Source: Ignavibacteriota bacterium (GTDB taxonomy: Bacteria > Bacteroidota > Ignavibacteria > Ignavibacteriales > Ignavibacteriaceae). From it: a DNA stretch of 64,000 bases. Below the pieces are notes generated by a model. It worked only from the letters and a program-made list of their open reading frames with translations, made no database searches and was not told the DNA's origin. The translations under genes and the position numbers were made by a program. Below, piece by piece: positions 63,813-64,000 of this stretch. The stretch's first letter is position 1, and each line of letters begins with the position of its first letter. The stretch is taken from contig CP053446.1 in NCBI GenBank assembly GCA_013285405.1, positions 3,333,001 to 3,397,000 on the forward strand, written 5' to 3'.

Positions 63813-64000
63813 GTGTCAGTTGAAAATAAAATTTCTGAATTATTCTCACTCAAAAATAAAGTTGCAGTTGTAACTGGTGCAATTGGATTACTGGGAAAGA
63901 ATCATTGTCATGCACTTGCTGAAGCCAGTGCTCATGTTATAGTTGCAGATTTGGATAAAAATGAATGTGAAAAATTTGCTTCTTCCCTTTCGGGAAATGC
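63813..64000 (+). CDS. Short-chain dehydrogenase/reductase, 5' part only (window edge)
   Basis: A GTG at 63813 opens a frame that runs to the window end (62 residues). The Rossmann motif VAVVTGAIGLLGKNHCHALA is at residues 17-36, with a following VIVADLD acidic strand suggesting NAD(H). It starts 1 bp after the aminotransferase stop, so it belongs to the same operon. The C-terminal catalytic Tyr-Lys lies outside the window. Confidence 0.85.
   Translation, partial: MSVENKISELFSLKNKVAVVTGAIGLLGKNHCHALAEASAHVIVADLDKNECEKFASSLSGN

Noticed and set aside
1..64000. CRISPR array, toxin-antitoxin or other defence island
   Set aside because: No regularly spaced repeats, cas genes, methyltransferase/helicase clusters or paired small toxins were found on either strand.

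Overview
The window looks like AT-rich chromosome from a Gram-negative bacterium of the Bacteroidetes/Chlorobi lineage, most likely the Ignavibacteria. Two exported proteins, a subtilase and a kelch protein, end in type IX secretion C-terminal domains, and the kelch protein carries the NYPxPFNPST-type motif familiar from Ignavibacteria. Lipopolysaccharide-type glycosyltransferases, a FadL-type porin, an MCE protein and several lipoproteins indicate an outer membrane. Shine-Dalgarno sites are mostly weak. Coding density is high, and nearly all genes are intact.

Layout. 1-10 kb: a partial Ppx/GppA phosphatase, a small membrane protein, aroQ and its small partner, a MerR-type regulator, tRNA-Pro(GGG) followed by a damaged copy of its own 3' half, purF, a large secreted subtilase, pgsA and ftsY. 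10-31.5 kb is one long minus-strand stretch: CLC channel, 3-hydroxyacyl-CoA dehydrogenase (frameshifted) with thiolase, DNA polymerase III delta', M23 peptidase, hprK/hpf, xer recombinase, ybeY, gamma-carbonic anhydrase, S41 protease, lysS, rluB/scpB/scpA/trpS, an HNH nuclease, acpS, an MCE protein, a CNNM/CBS protein and ssb. At 31.7 kb there is a 146-bp non-autonomous transposon-like element with a 7-bp target duplication. 32-34.4 kb (plus): three pilin/pseudopilin-like genes closed by a clear terminator.

34.5-49.5 kb is again minus strand: a SPOR lipoprotein, an SGNH lipoprotein with a FadL/OmpP1 porin, a biotin carrier with biotin carboxylase, mutS2/cvpA/yqeY, a short-chain reductase, an EEP-family phosphatase, pyrophosphatase, a sodium/proton antiporter (with a C-terminal frameshift at an A7 tract), kup and an acyl-ACP thioesterase, followed by a dead DUF559 gene. 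50-55 kb (plus): the kelch protein and polA. 54-64 kb is mainly cell-envelope sugar chemistry: two GT9 glycosyltransferases and a GT4, ispE, an LD-carboxypeptidase, a CDP-glycerol-transferase-like protein, an SpsF-like cytidylyltransferase, a class III aminotransferase and a partial SDR that runs off the end.

Most of the window is housekeeping. The least explained parts are the pilin-like trio at 32-34.4 kb, the miniature element at 31.7 kb, the tRNA-Pro fragment with a 22-nt hairpin inserted in its T-loop, and two single-base frameshifts that are either recent mutations or assembly errors. No CRISPR array, rRNA, prophage or recognised defence system is visible.
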